A stretch of DNA of 64,000 nt from an uncultured Mucilaginibacter sp. Its GTDB lineage: Bacteria; Bacteroidota; Bacteroidia; Sphingobacteriales; Sphingobacteriaceae. The translations under genes and the position numbers were made by a program. Location: the NCBI GenBank assembly GCA_913775265.1, contig CAJYJH010000070.1:1-64000 (forward strand), written 5' to 3'. Shown here one piece after another: positions 54,566 to 64,000 of this stretch (position 1 is its first letter; each line of letters opens with the position of its first letter). The notes beneath the pieces were generated by a model, which had not been told where the DNA came from, searched no databases, and worked only from the letters and a program-made list of their open reading frames with translations.

Positions 54566-56404
54566 TTAAATCACGCCGTACAAACTACCTCCCTTTTCTC
54601 CCATTTTATCTACCAGTTTCTCTACAGTAGGATCTTTTTTTAACACAGGTGCATGATGTGGTTTAATACGGGCATCAATAATTAACGGGCCATGGCAGCC
54701 CCAATGTTTATGTTCGGTAAAGCTGTGTACGCCATAAATATCATGCGATGGATTGCTTCGGGTACAAGTAACCCAAACCAAGTTATTGATGTTTTGTGCA
54801 GTGAATCCGGCATCATCACATAGAACCATTAATGGCAAGCCGGTCAAGTCTTCGCCTTTGACCGACTGGTCTAAGTTATTTAGGGCAACTGTTAATTCAT
54901 TAGTACCAACGTTCTTATTTACTTCAACAGCTAATACGCCGGGCATAGCCATTTTAAATACGTCAAATGGGCGAGGGAGGCTGAAACCTGCAGGAAGTTC
55001 CGTCCATAAATTCCGTTTTTTGTTGCCTGCAACGGTAATGGCTACTTTGCTGCCACTGTTTAATCCACTGCCGCTGTAATCCAGCGTATCAATGGTAGTT
55101 TTGGTATAAAAGTGCAGGTCGCGGGTTAAGTCAACGCGTTCTAATATGTGTTTTAAAAATCCTGGAATGTCGCTTATGTCGAGTGCCGGGTTGTCTTCTT
55201 TAGCCGCAATCAATAAGTATTTGGCTAAACTTAGTTGGTTTTTGCCCAAAATATGATTGGCAATAGTTAGTATTTCCTGTGGCTGACGTTCTTTAATATA
55301 AGGTGTATAGCGCTCGCTGCCTATGGCAAACAGTAGAGGATGTACCCCGGCCGCATCTACTGCATTTACGGCATGTAAGCCCGGAATCTCCGAAGGCAGG
55401 GCCGAGCCTGTAATTTCGTGTATCAGGGCACCAAAGCTGGTATCTTCCTGCGGTGGGCGGCCCACAACGGTAAACGACCAGATGGCGTCTTTACGATGGT
55501 ACACATTGTGCACCTTCATTAACGGGAAGGGGTGTGTTAAACTATAATAACCCAAATGATCGCCAAAAGGACCTTCGGGTTTATTGTCGTGTGGCATTAC
55601 GGTGCCGGTAATTACAAAATCGGCATCGGCAGATATGCAAAATCCTTCGGCATCATAAAAATAACGGAAGCGGCGTTTACCTAAAGCTCCGGCAAAAGTC
55701 ATTTCTGATAAACCTTCAGGTAAGGGCATTACGGCCGCCACCGGATGTGAAGGTGGTCCGCCTACAAATATGCTGACTTTAAGGGGCTGACCTTTAGCAT
55801 TCGCTTTAGTTTGGTGTACACCTATACCACGATGCAGCTGGTAATGCAAACCAATCTCTTGATCAGTGATGTAGTCATTTCCCGCTAACTGTATGCGGTA
55901 CATGCCCATGTTGGCACTCATAATGCCAGGTTTGTCAGCGTCTTCAGTATATACCTGGGGCATGGTTACAAAAGGACCGCCATCCATAGGCCAGTTTACA
56001 ATTTGCGGTAACGCACTAATTTGAATACGCCCAAAATTGATAGGCGCGCTTTTACCGGTTTTCATGGGTAAAGCCGATAAAGCAGTAAGCGCCACATTAG
56101 CATAGCTAAATGGCTTTTTAATTGCCTTGATAGGATCAGTTTTTAAATCAACTAACGTTTTTATTTTTTGGAGCGTATCCCTGAAAATAAACCTTGATCT
56201 GTCGAGCGTACCAAAAAGGTTAGATGCTGCCGGAAACTTACTGCCTTTTACATTTTCAAATAAAATGGCCGGTCCCTGTTGCTCATAAACACGCAGGTGT
56301 ATGGCTGCCATTTGCAAGTAAGGGTCAACTTCTTCTTTAATACGTATCAGGTGACCATGTTTCTCTAAATCAGTAAGGCAGGCACGTAAGCTCGGGTATC
56401 CCAT
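54566..56404 (-). CDS. UbiD-family prenylated-FMN decarboxylase (menaquinone type)
   Basis: 612 residues, longer than the ~490-residue UbiD. The N-terminal MGYPSLRACLTDLEKHGHLIRI and the central NMGMYRIQLAGNDYITDQEIGLHYQLHRGIG (55840-55932) with VGGPPSHPVAAVMPLPEG are UbiD hallmarks. The E-x-R-D region near GPFGDHLGYYSLTHPFP is present. Proteins of this length from the futalosine menaquinone pathway decarboxylate the naphthoate intermediate, which is the favoured role. No UbiX partner is adjacent. Confidence 0.85.
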   Translation of the reverse strand: MGYPSLRACLTDLEKHGHLIRIKEEVDPYLQMAAIHLRVYEQQGPAILFENVKGSKFPAASNLFGTLDRSRFIFRDTLQKIKTLVDLKTDPIKAIKKPFSYANVALTALSALPMKTGKSAPINFGRIQISALPQIVNWPMDGGPFVTMPQVYTEDADKPGIMSANMGMYRIQLAGNDYITDQEIGLHYQLHRGIGVHQTKANAKGQPLKVSIFVGGPPSHPVAAVMPLPEGLSEMTFAGALGKRRFRYFYDAEGFCISADADFVITGTVMPHDNKPEGPFGDHLGYYSLTHPFPLMKVHNVYHRKDAIWSFTVVGRPPQEDTSFGALIHEITGSALPSEIPGLHAVNAVDAAGVHPLLFAIGSERYTPYIKERQPQEILTIANHILGKNQLSLAKYLLIAAKEDNPALDISDIPGFLKHILERVDLTRDLHFYTKTTIDTLDYSGSGLNSGSKVAITVAGNKKRNLWTELPAGFSLPRPFDVFKMAMPGVLAVEVNKNVGTNELTVALNNLDQSVKGEDLTGLPLMVLCDDAGFTAQNINNLVWVTCTRSNPSHDIYGVHSFTEHKHWGCHGPLIIDARIKPHHAPVLKKDPTVEKLVDKMGEKGGSLYGVI

Positions 56405-56522
56405 GTAATGGCAATTATATCAAAAGTCAAAATTACTTAAAATATAAAGAGCCATAAGGTTTGATTTTTTTTGAAACTATTTACTCTGTGACTTGTGGTT
56501 TAAAAGAAAAAAAATTAACCCT

Positions 56523-56972
56523 ATGGAAACCACAGCATTAAAATTAGAAGCGGAAAAAGATTTTAAAGTGCCAGTACAAGAACTGTATAAAGCATGGGTA
56601 ACACCCGAAGACTTAAAGCAATGGTGGAAGCCTTCAGAAAATCACTTAACTACGGTAGAGCTGGATATCAAGGAAGGCGGAAAGCTTAAATATGAATTTG
56701 CAGGCAAAGAAGATAAAACCACATTGGTAATTACCGGTGAGTATAAAGAAGTAAATGAAAACGAAAAGCTGGTATACAGCTGGAACTGGGATGTGCCCGC
56801 CGATGTAATTAAGCCAAGCGAACACGTATTAACCATCGAATTTAAAAGTGAGGGTGATGGCAGTAAGATTCATGTAGTGCAAGAAAACTTTGAAAATGAA
56901 GAGTCGATTACACCACATAAAGAAGGATGGGAAAAGGCTTTAAATGATCTGCAAGCTTATTTAAACAAATAA
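56523..56972 (+). CDS. AHSA1/SRPBCC-domain protein
   Basis: 149 residues from the ATG of METTALKLEAEKDFKVPV; a GTG 30 bases upstream gives an unconvincing extension. The AHSA1-type START-like fold is seen in ELYKAWVTPEDLKQWWKPSE and GEYKEVNENEKLVYSW, ending HKEGWEKALNDLQAYL. Such proteins bind a small hydrophobic ligand or act in stress response. Function otherwise unknown. Confidence 0.9.
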   Translation: METTALKLEAEKDFKVPVQELYKAWVTPEDLKQWWKPSENHLTTVELDIKEGGKLKYEFAGKEDKTTLVITGEYKEVNENEKLVYSWNWDVPADVIKPSEHVLTIEFKSEGDGSKIHVVQENFENEESITPHKEGWEKALNDLQAYLNK

Positions 56973-57028
56973 CATCCGGTATAAAATCATTATTTTAGGC
57001 AGTGTATCGTTAAATACACTGTTTTTTT

Positions 57029-58681
57029 ATGTCTAAATTTTTCAAATCAGCCAAATTGGGCATCCTGATTTCTGGTATCGCTTGCTCAGCTTTTGCTCAA
57101 AAAAATAATACTTCAGGCACGCTATTCAGCGCTGCCTCTTACACTAATTATGTGAAGGAATTATCAGCTGATGACTTGCAGGGCCGCATGCCGTTTACCC
57201 GTGGCGAAAACAGAACCGTGGCTTACCTGGAAAGACAGTTCATCAAGTTAGGACTGCAGCCAGGTAATAAAGGGAGCTATGTACAGCGGGTGCCCATGGT
57301 GGCTATCAGTTGCAATCCACAAAATACCATGAACATCAGCACGGCTGATGCCAACTTTAATTTAGAAGGTGGAAAAGATTATGTGCTTTGGACACGCCGC
57401 ACATCGCCAACTATCGACTTAAAAAATGAAGACCTTGTTTTCGCTGGTTTCGGTATCACAGCTCCTGAGTTTAAACATGATGATTATGCCGGATTGGACG
57501 TGAAAGACAAAATCGTGGTGGTACTAATTAACGACCCGGGATATTACGACCGCCAGCAGTTTAAAGGTAAAACCATGACTTACTACGGCCGATGGACTTA
57601 TAAATACGATGAAGCTGCACGTCACGGTGCCAAAGGTTGCCTCATTATTCACGATACCGGCCCGGCAGCTTATGGGTTTGGTGTGGTGCAAAACAGTTGG
57701 CGGGCTACCAAATTATATTTGGATAGCCGCGGCCACGACAGTTATAAATGTGCAGTAGAGGGCTGGTTAACTTTGCCTGCCGCCGAGCGACTTTTGCAAG
57801 CCAGCGGTACTAATTATAAAACTTTACTTAATAGCGCTTTACAAAGCAACTTTAAAGCTCAACCGTTGCCGTTAAAGCTAAGCACATCATTAGTTGTAAA
57901 CGCAACTTACAAGCAATCGCATAATTTAATTGCCATGATACCCGGTAGCAAAAAGCCTGATGAATGCGTTATTTATTCTGCGCATTGGGATCATTTAGGC
58001 ATTGGTAAGCCTGATGCAAAAGGTGATACCATCTATAATGGTGCGGTAGACAATGCCAGTGGTACAGCTGCTTTACTGGAGCTTGCCCGCGTATTTAAGC
58101 AAAGTAAAATTAAACCTGCCCGTAGTGTGGTGTTTTTATCGGTTACTGCCGAAGAACAGGGCTTATGGGGGTCGGCCTGGTATGCCGAAAATCCTGTGTT
58201 TCCGAAAGAGAAAACTGTTGCGGATATTAATATGGACATGTTTTACCCCTATGGCAAAACTAAAGACATCGGTTTGGTAGGTTACGGACAATCGGAGCTG
58301 GAAGATTACCTGCAACAGGCGGCTAAGGCTCAAGGGCGTTATATTGCGCCGGAATCGGATCCGGCTAAGGGCATGTATTTCAGGTCAGATCATTTCAACT
58401 TTGCTAAAGTGGGTATTCCGGCTCTATATGTCGAAAGTGGTGTTGATTTAGTAGGTAAGGGAAAAGCAGCAGGTATAAAAATGCATGATAACTTTACGGC
58501 TAACCACTATCATAAACCCTCAGACGAATTTAATGCCACTACCTGGGATGTAAGCGGCACGTTGCAGGATTTGCATTTGCTTTATCAAGTAGGCTTTAAA
58601 TTGGCGTATTCTAACACATTGTGGCCTAAATGGAAATCGGGGTCGGAGTTTAAAGCTATACGTGAAGCTTATAAAAAGTAA
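57029..58681 (+). CDS. M28 family zinc peptidase with PA insert
   Basis: 550 residues. Signal peptide ISGIACSAFAQ. A protease-associated insert follows (DLVFAGFGITAPEFKHDDYA, 57429-57488). Zinc ligands are in YSAHWDHLGIG (His, Asp), DNASGTAALLELAR (Asp), SVTAEEQGLWGS (Glu pair), NMDMFYPYG (Asp) and HYHKPSDEF (His). It is probably a periplasmic or secreted aminopeptidase or related exopeptidase. Usual length for Bacteroidota M28 peptidases. Confidence 0.94.
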   Translation: MSKFFKSAKLGILISGIACSAFAQKNNTSGTLFSAASYTNYVKELSADDLQGRMPFTRGENRTVAYLERQFIKLGLQPGNKGSYVQRVPMVAISCNPQNTMNISTADANFNLEGGKDYVLWTRRTSPTIDLKNEDLVFAGFGITAPEFKHDDYAGLDVKDKIVVVLINDPGYYDRQQFKGKTMTYYGRWTYKYDEAARHGAKGCLIIHDTGPAAYGFGVVQNSWRATKLYLDSRGHDSYKCAVEGWLTLPAAERLLQASGTNYKTLLNSALQSNFKAQPLPLKLSTSLVVNATYKQSHNLIAMIPGSKKPDECVIYSAHWDHLGIGKPDAKGDTIYNGAVDNASGTAALLELARVFKQSKIKPARSVVFLSVTAEEQGLWGSAWYAENPVFPKEKTVADINMDMFYPYGKTKDIGLVGYGQSELEDYLQQAAKAQGRYIAPESDPAKGMYFRSDHFNFAKVGIPALYVESGVDLVGKGKAAGIKMHDNFTANHYHKPSDEFNATTWDVSGTLQDLHLLYQVGFKLAYSNTLWPKWKSGSEFKAIREAYKK

Positions 58682-58832
58682 GGTTAGTAGAGGCCGGGAT
58701 GAAAGTTCCGGCTTTTTCTTTTTTCTTATCACTGCAGGATTTGATATAGAAAAAGATTCCGACCCAAATTAAACCTTTGATCAGAAAAAACAAGAAGCCG
58801 GCTACGCCTATACGTTTGAGCCATTTAATCAT
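58656..58832 (-). CDS. Small single-pass membrane protein (58 aa), tentative
   Basis: ORF starting MIKWLKRIGVAGFLFFLIKG, with a basic cap, a strongly hydrophobic helix and a Lys-rich tail (CSDKKKEK). Its last ~26 bases overlap the end of the M28 gene in antisense and it covers that gene's terminator. The KWLKR-x-G-x-AGFLFFLIKG pattern recalls a tiny protein widespread in Sphingobacteriaceae, which is a memory-based hint. It is too short for the usual 60-residue cut-off. Confidence 0.5.
   Translation of the reverse strand: MIKWLKRIGVAGFLFFLIKGLIWVGIFFYIKSCSDKKKEKAGTFIPASTNLTFYKLHV
58693..58720 (+). terminator. Intrinsic terminator after the M28 peptidase gene
   Basis: GCCGG pairs with CCGGC (GCCGGGA/TTCCGGC context) and is followed by TTTTTCTTTTTTC. 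Confidence 0.75.
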
Positions 58833-58933
58833 GTATGCCGTAAATTTATCAATTTGATTATTGCAGTAAAAGCTGCACTCTACATTTTGCCAACCAAGTT
58901 TTAAATACTTTGTTGTAGATAAAAATAGTTTTT

Positions 58934-59407
58934 ATGGCTCAACAGGAAATATTGCTTACCGAATTAGAACAATTATTGAGAGGCGGCACAGCACATGCTC
59001 ATTTAAATGATGCCTTAAAAGGATTACCGGCCGAACAAAGAGGCGAAAAGCCTTACGGATTGCCATACAGTATCTGGCAACTGGTGGAGCACATACGCAT
59101 AGCTCAATGGGACATGCTGGAGTTCAGCAAAGATGCCAGCCACCAATCACCTAAATGGCCGGACGAATATTGGCCGGAGGAAGCAGCCCCCAAAGATGAA
59201 GAGGCCTGGAATCAATCGCTACAACAGATTGAACAAGACTTGAAGGAAATGATTGAGCTGGTAAAAGCAGGCGATTTATATGCACCTATTCCACACGGTA
59301 CATGCCAAAACCTATTGCGCGAAGCCCTGCAGGTGGCCGATCATACTGCTTATCATACTGCCGAAATTATTTTATTGCGCAGGCTGTTAGGAAGCTGGAA
59401 ATCTTGA
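58934..59407 (+). CDS. DinB-like four-helix-bundle protein
   Basis: 157 residues. The four-helix pattern has family histidines in LPYSIWQLVEHIRIAQWDM and DHTAYHTAEIILLRRLLG, which form the metal site of DinB/YfiT proteins. The members are thiol-transferases or unknown hydrolases. Monocistronic with a terminator shared with the convergent PAP2 gene. Confidence 0.9.
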   Translation: MAQQEILLTELEQLLRGGTAHAHLNDALKGLPAEQRGEKPYGLPYSIWQLVEHIRIAQWDMLEFSKDASHQSPKWPDEYWPEEAAPKDEEAWNQSLQQIEQDLKEMIELVKAGDLYAPIPHGTCQNLLREALQVADHTAYHTAEIILLRRLLGSWKS

Positions 59408-59433
59408 CCGTTTCAATATACTTTAGCAAAAAG

Positions 59434-59470
59434 CAAAACGCGCATAGCTCTAACAGTTATACGCGTTTTG
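59434..59470. terminator. Bidirectional terminator between the DinB-like and PAP2 genes
   Basis: CAAAACGCG pairs with CGCGTTTTG around a loop of about 17 bases, with extra TAT/ATA pairs, and T-rich tails on both strands. Confidence 0.85.
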
Positions 59471-59492
59471 TCTTTATATTATAAAGGGTAAC

Positions 59493-60128
59493 TTAATTTC
59501 CGGCTTCTAAGGCTAAAGCCCGTGCGTTACGTTGCATACGCTTACCGTACATAAATTTTTGTAGTTTGTAAGTTAAGTAAGCCGAACCCGAACCCAATAC
59601 AATACCGCATAAAACATCTGTTGGATAATGTGCACCGCGATACATGCGTGAGTAGGCCGTTGCCGACGCAAAGGCAAAACTTGGCGCAATTACATACCAT
59701 TTAGGGTAAGCTAAACTCACTGAAGTTGCTACTGCAAAAGCGGTTGATGTATGCCCTGAAGGAAAAGAATAATCGGTAGGGGAGGTGTTGCCCTGTAACA
59801 TGATCTTATCGCCCCAAGTTACGAAAGGCCGTTGGCGTTGTATGGCATTTTTCATGAACATGGTAATAGCCGTGTTTCCCACCAGTGCAATGCCTGTACT
59901 AAACGCAGTTTGTTTTAGCTTTTGATCATGAGTAGCTATACCCGCCACCATCAATGCTAACGGTGTAGCGGCCGACACCATGATTGCGTTGTTGGATACA
60001 AATCTCCAACCGGCGTTTTCGCGGCCGTTGTTAGGGTTAAATTTCGACAATAAGTTTACGTCCCAGTTTTGAGATTTCCCTACTGATACCTGGAAAAAAA
60101 GTATCAACACCAATAGTTTAAACTTCAT
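59493..60128 (-). CDS. PAP2-family phosphatase
   Basis: 211 residues with a signal peptide (LLVLILFFQVSVGKSQ). The three PAP2 motifs are complete: KNAIQRQRP (93-101), PSGH (123-126), and SRMYRGAHYPTD (160-171, catalytic His167). Membrane helices surround them. It likely dephosphorylates undecaprenyl pyrophosphate or phosphatidate in the periplasm or inner membrane. Which one cannot be told from the sequence. Confidence 0.93.
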   Translation of the reverse strand: MKFKLLVLILFFQVSVGKSQNWDVNLLSKFNPNNGRENAGWRFVSNNAIMVSAATPLALMVAGIATHDQKLKQTAFSTGIALVGNTAITMFMKNAIQRQRPFVTWGDKIMLQGNTSPTDYSFPSGHTSTAFAVATSVSLAYPKWYVIAPSFAFASATAYSRMYRGAHYPTDVLCGIVLGSGSAYLTYKLQKFMYGKRMQRNARALALEAGN

Positions 60129-60313
60129 TTATAAACAGTAAAAGGGGTTACTAAGTATTTTTATTTTCAATAACGCTTACTATAAAATGAAAGGCAGGCT
60201 TCTTAATTGGTCTTATACGACAATCTTAAATCAAAAGTTTAAAATATTAATCGCAATTTAAAAATAAGACAATTTTTTAGTAGGTGGAAATTTAATTTCT
60301 ATCTATTAAACAA

Positions 60314-60347
60314 TTTAGCCATGCTTACCAACGTAAGCATGGCTAAA
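60314..60347 (-). terminator. Hairpin downstream of the 372-residue gene
   Basis: A 14-pair perfect stem TTTAGCCATGCTTA/TAAGCATGGCTAAA around CCAACG. The A-run beside it would be a T-run for the opposite strand, so the direction is not certain. Confidence 0.6.
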
Positions 60348-60369
60348 AAAATTATATCTGTAATAAAAT

Positions 60370-61488
60370 TTATGCTGAAAAACGGCGGTGCAAAATCACG
60401 TAAAACTTGTCGACCGTGTCGGGTTTGGCTGCCCAGTTATTTTTAGCCACATAGTTAGACCGCAGAAAACGATCAGCTTCGTCGAAGCTTTTGCAGCGGT
60501 TCAACAATTCCACGGCTTCGCTGTAAGCCAAGCTATAACCGTTAAAAAGGTCTTTAACAAACAGCATCTTGTCATTCAGATTGATGGCTGATTTAATATC
60601 GGTGACGGCCGGGGCAGTATAGCTTGAACTTTGAGCCGGTGCCTGTTGTTGCAACTGGGCCGATAACCGCTGATTTAACGTTAATGGATGCTCTGGCTCT
60701 GCCTTCGGTTGTTCGGGTACCGGAGGTATCACCGGTTCGGTATTTGATTGCGCAATTACCGGTTCAGCAACAGGTTCTGTTACAACTGGTGCATGCGGCG
60801 TGAAACTATGTACCGGATCAGGTTGAATTTCGAGCTCTTTGTTTTCAACAGCAACTGGTGTTGTAAAGTTAATTGCCGTTTGTTCCGGTACAATTTCCTC
60901 ATTCAGGTTTACATGCGGCGGTTTTTCTTCTTCGCTATGGCTGCTGCTGATGCTAAATGTATGCGAGTTACTGCTTACGTCAGGTGTTGTACGCACAAAA
61001 CCAAACGATTCTTGTGTAGCAGCAGGCTCAATGTTTATTTCGGGCTTCGTTTCCACAGTTTCTGCCGGTTGTTCATTAACAATGATTGGCTCATGAACAG
61101 GCTCATTTATGAAAGCCGGTTCCGATGGTTGCTGTTCTTCATCTGGCGGCATGTATGAGTCAAAAGCTAAGGCTTTTTCAGATAGTGGAGGCAAATGAGT
61201 TTCTTCAATCGGCTGTACCGGCTCCTCTATCAAAGTCGATACTGGAATGTTCACCAAAGACTGATCGTTGCTTTCGGTGTGCTCGGGCAGGCTGATTACC
61301 GCATTAAGGCTTTGCAGGTTTATTTTGCGTAATATCTCGGTATGGTCCGTTAAAAACTTAGCGTTGGCGGCAAAAAGCTCCAGTTCCAAGTCGTTCAGAT
61401 TGGTTTCTGCAGATCGCAGATAGTCAAACTGTTCGTTGAGTTCATGAAGTATATGGCTTATCTTTTTTAGTATCTCTTGTTGTTTCAT
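60370..61488 (-). CDS. Hypothetical protein with coiled-coil N-terminus and Pro/Glu/Val-rich linker (372 aa)
   Basis: Three parts: an N-terminal helical/coiled-coil region (residues 1-65, ILKKISHILHELNEQFDYLR); a long disordered linker (about 75-295) rich in Pro, Glu, Val and Thr, with repeated EPV-type units such as EPVAEPVIAQSNTEPVIPP; and a compact helical C-terminal domain (AINLNDKMLFVKDLFNG to the end). No membrane segment. I have seen this architecture as an uncharacterised Bacteroidota protein; no function can be assigned. Confidence 0.75.
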   Translation of the reverse strand: MKQQEILKKISHILHELNEQFDYLRSAETNLNDLELELFAANAKFLTDHTEILRKINLQSLNAVISLPEHTESNDQSLVNIPVSTLIEEPVQPIEETHLPPLSEKALAFDSYMPPDEEQQPSEPAFINEPVHEPIIVNEQPAETVETKPEINIEPAATQESFGFVRTTPDVSSNSHTFSISSSHSEEEKPPHVNLNEEIVPEQTAINFTTPVAVENKELEIQPDPVHSFTPHAPVVTEPVAEPVIAQSNTEPVIPPVPEQPKAEPEHPLTLNQRLSAQLQQQAPAQSSSYTAPAVTDIKSAINLNDKMLFVKDLFNGYSLAYSEAVELLNRCKSFDEADRFLRSNYVAKNNWAAKPDTVDKFYVILHRRFSA

Positions 61489-61564
61489 GAAGTATGATGT
61501 TGAAAATGTCCCTATTCAAAAGTAAGATATAATTCTGATATTAGCCGGCTTTAAAGGTTTAAGA

Positions 61565-62140
61565 ATGCTGTTTAGTGAAGATGTTTTTAAAAGGAAAAGT
61601 GAGCATGGCGGGAGTATCGAAGTGGTATGCGGATCGATGTTTTCGGGCAAAACCGAAGAACTGATCCGCCGTTTGCGACGCGCCCAAATAGCCCGTTTAC
61701 AAGTCGAAATCTTTAAACCTAAAATTGATACAAGGTACGATGAAACGGCTATTGTGTCTCATAATCATAACAGCATTCCCAGTACTCCGGTCGATAATTC
61801 ATCCGCCATTTTACTATTAGGCAGCCATGTGCAGGTAGTAGGTATTGATGAAGCTCAGTTTTTTGACGATGAATTACCCAACGTATGCAATATATTGGCA
61901 AACAGAGGTGTGAGAGTTATCGTAGCTGGCTTGGATATGGATTATAAGGGTAAACCATTTGGCCCGATGCCTGCCATTATTGCCATGGCCGAATCGGTAA
62001 CCAAGGTGCATGCCGTTTGCGTAAAATGCGGTAATCCTGCCTTGTACTCTTACCGCCTGGTGCCTGATGGAAGCCGCGTGCTGCTTGGCGAAATGGAAAG
62101 CTACGAACCCCGCTGCCGGGTATGCTATTTACAAGGCTGA
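61565..62140 (+). CDS. tdk: Thymidine kinase
   Basis: Phosphorylates thymidine for salvage. 191 residues with the P-loop GSMFSGKT (23-30), DEAQFFDDE (catalytic Glu region), the lid and the C-terminal zinc cysteines (CVKC and CRVC). Type II (TK1-like) tetrameric enzyme. Divergent from the preceding 372-residue gene. Confidence 0.97.
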   Translation: MLFSEDVFKRKSEHGGSIEVVCGSMFSGKTEELIRRLRRAQIARLQVEIFKPKIDTRYDETAIVSHNHNSIPSTPVDNSSAILLLGSHVQVVGIDEAQFFDDELPNVCNILANRGVRVIVAGLDMDYKGKPFGPMPAIIAMAESVTKVHAVCVKCGNPALYSYRLVPDGSRVLLGEMESYEPRCRVCYLQG

Positions 62141-62207
62141 TATTGTTAACAACCCACTGAACAAATGATTACACGGTTGGTTATAACGATATATAACCGA
62201 CTAAGTG

Positions 62208-62498
62208 ATGAGTGTTAAACTAATAGCTGTTTTGCATTGTAATTTAGATGCAGAAGAAACCTTTGAGCAAGAGTTAAAAAAACTGGTCGAAGCATCTATC
62301 CACGATCCGGGATGCTTATCATACGAATTGTACCAGTATAATGGCGAGCGTTGCCGCTACGTTATCATCGAGGAGTGGCAGGATGAGCAATCACTCAAGC
62401 AACATCAGGAGGCTGTTCATTATAAACACTTTACCCGTGTATCTCCGGTATTACTTGCCAAACCTGCTAAAATTAAATCATTGGCCCGACTGTTTTAG
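62208..62498 (+). CDS. ABM-domain putative quinol monooxygenase
   Basis: 96 residues from the ATG at 62208; a GTG three bases upstream is also possible. The pattern MSVKLIAVLHCNLDAEETFE, HDPGCLSYELYQ and FTRVSPVLLAKPAKI fits the ferredoxin-like ABM family (YgiN type) of small dimeric quinol or heme mono-oxygenases. No cofactor residue can be assigned. Confidence 0.85.
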   Translation: MSVKLIAVLHCNLDAEETFEQELKKLVEASIHDPGCLSYELYQYNGERCRYVIIEEWQDEQSLKQHQEAVHYKHFTRVSPVLLAKPAKIKSLARLF

Positions 62499-62533
62499 AT
62501 GCTCAAACAATGTCCTTTATATGGATGTCCTTC

Positions 62534-62565
62534 TAAAATAAAGCGCTTTTAAACGCTTTATTTTA
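62534..62565 (+). terminator. Intrinsic terminator after the ABM protein gene
   Basis: TAAAATAAAGCG pairs with CGCTTTATTTTA around CTTTTAAA. A second hairpin follows. Confidence 0.8.
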
Positions 62566-62570
62566 AAACA

Positions 62571-62592
62571 AAAAACCGTTTCCGGTTTTTAA
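62571..62592 (+). terminator. Second intrinsic terminator
   Basis: AAAAACCG pairs with CGGTTTTT around TTTC, giving a tandem terminator behind the preceding hairpin. Confidence 0.75.
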
Positions 62593-62681
62593 TAATCAGG
62601 TTAAGGTTGCTGTTTTGGTTGTGCTTAATGACATTACAGCAATCGATTTATTTAAACTAAATGTAATATCCCGATCCTGCC

Positions 62682-63050
62682 ATGGCTAAAAAAGTTCTGC
62701 TTATTGAAGATGATAAAGACATCAGAGATACTATAATATATGCATTAAGAGAACATCAGTATGAGGTGATTGACTCAGAAGATGCTAAAATCTTAAAAAG
62801 GCTGAATGAGATTAACCCTGATTTGATTTTACTGGATAACTGGTTGACGGATTGGAAGAGTGATGCTAACGGGCAGCAGTTAAGTAAAGAGATAAAATCG
62901 AACCCTGCGACCAGTCACATCCCAGTGGTTATTGTATCAGCCGTAAGTAACATTAAAGAAGTTACTGAAGCAGCGATGGCAGATGGCTTTTTAAAGAAGC
63001 CTTTTGAGTTAACGGAACTATTTGATATTGTTCACAAGTTCACAGACTAA
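62682..63050 (+). CDS. Single-domain response regulator
   Basis: 122 residues: only a receiver domain. Acidic pocket Glu9/Asp10/Asp11, phosphoacceptor Asp52 in LILLDNWL, the Ser in VVIVSAVS and Lys in FLKKPFE are in place. No output domain or histidine kinase is adjacent, so it is a CheY/Spo0F-type relay or binds a partner protein. It has a bidirectional terminator shared with enolase. Confidence 0.93.
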   Translation: MAKKVLLIEDDKDIRDTIIYALREHQYEVIDSEDAKILKRLNEINPDLILLDNWLTDWKSDANGQQLSKEIKSNPATSHIPVVIVSAVSNIKEVTEAAMADGFLKKPFELTELFDIVHKFTD

Positions 63051-63106
63051 TGCTGAATTTTTAAGTTATCAGTCTGATTAAAAGAGTTTGACTAAATAAC
63101 ATACAA

Positions 63107-63142
63107 ACAACAAAAGCCGCTTATGTAAGCGGCTTTTGTTGT
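63107..63142. terminator. Bidirectional terminator between the response regulator gene and eno
   Basis: A nearly 17-pair stem, ACAACAAAAGCCGCTTA/TAAGCGGCTTTTGTTGT, with a small loop. Confidence 0.92.
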
Positions 63143-63162
63143 AACAGAGAGAATCTTGTCAA

Positions 63163-64000
<838 letters not shown>

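Overview
The window looks like a chromosomal segment from a Bacteroidota species, most likely Sphingobacteriaceae (Mucilaginibacter/Pedobacter-like). The reasons are promoter elements of the TTG-N19/20-TAnnTTTG type, a general lack of Shine-Dalgarno sites, secretion signals ending in ...AQ, a GSII glutamine synthetase, and families typical of that group. No tRNA, rRNA, CRISPR, IS element or prophage was seen. The genus is an inference; no database search was run.

Region 1 (1-5.65 kb, minus strand) is a sulfate-assimilation operon transcribed toward the left edge: siroheme sulfite reductase with a C-terminal HEPN-like domain, SUMT (CobA), a fused siroheme-synthase/TSUP permease, APS reductase (CysH) and CysD (cut by the edge). 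Upstream lies a 26-codon leader ORF with three consecutive Cys codons, then an intrinsic terminator whose T-tract ends 13 bases before the sulfite reductase start. This is a textbook layout for cysteine-responsive attenuation. A divergent threonine synthase-like PLP enzyme follows.

Region 2 (7-11.2 kb) has small hypothetical, lipoprotein and Spy-like periplasmic genes. It also has a translationally coupled three-gene unit: an Lgt paralog, a radical SAM enzyme of the MJ0619/tetraether-synthase (Tes) type, and a small membrane protein. This is a candidate undescribed lipid-modification system.

Region 3 (11.3-32.7 kb) is the str/S10/spc/alpha ribosomal supercluster: rpsL-rpsG-fusA-rpsJ, then rplC through secY, map, infA, rpmJ, rpsM, rpsK, rpsD, rpoA and rplQ. 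It is split after rpsJ by an antisense membrane/coiled-coil gene and a fungal-type (TYR1-like) prephenate dehydrogenase. Several gene junctions carry unrelated palindromic insertions, one of them bearing a good promoter. S3 has an Arg/Gly-rich tail and L17 an Ala/Glu-rich tail.

Region 4 (32.6-47.6 kb) holds a secreted protein, an AhpD-like protein and Crp/Fnr regulator pair, two GNAT enzymes, dnaK, a nitrogen group (ammonium transporter, porin and secreted protein on minus; glnII on plus), a GH31 glucosidase, a sugar nucleotidyltransferase and an M42 peptidase.

Region 5 (48-64 kb) has a type-I-secretion-like trio whose ABC protein lacks its ATPase domain, carbonic anhydrase, a DEAD-box helicase, an FtsB/DivIC-like protein, a UbiD-type decarboxylase, an AHSA1-like protein, an M28 peptidase, DinB-like and PAP2 proteins, thymidine kinase, an ABM monooxygenase-like protein, a single-domain response regulator and the C-terminal part of enolase.
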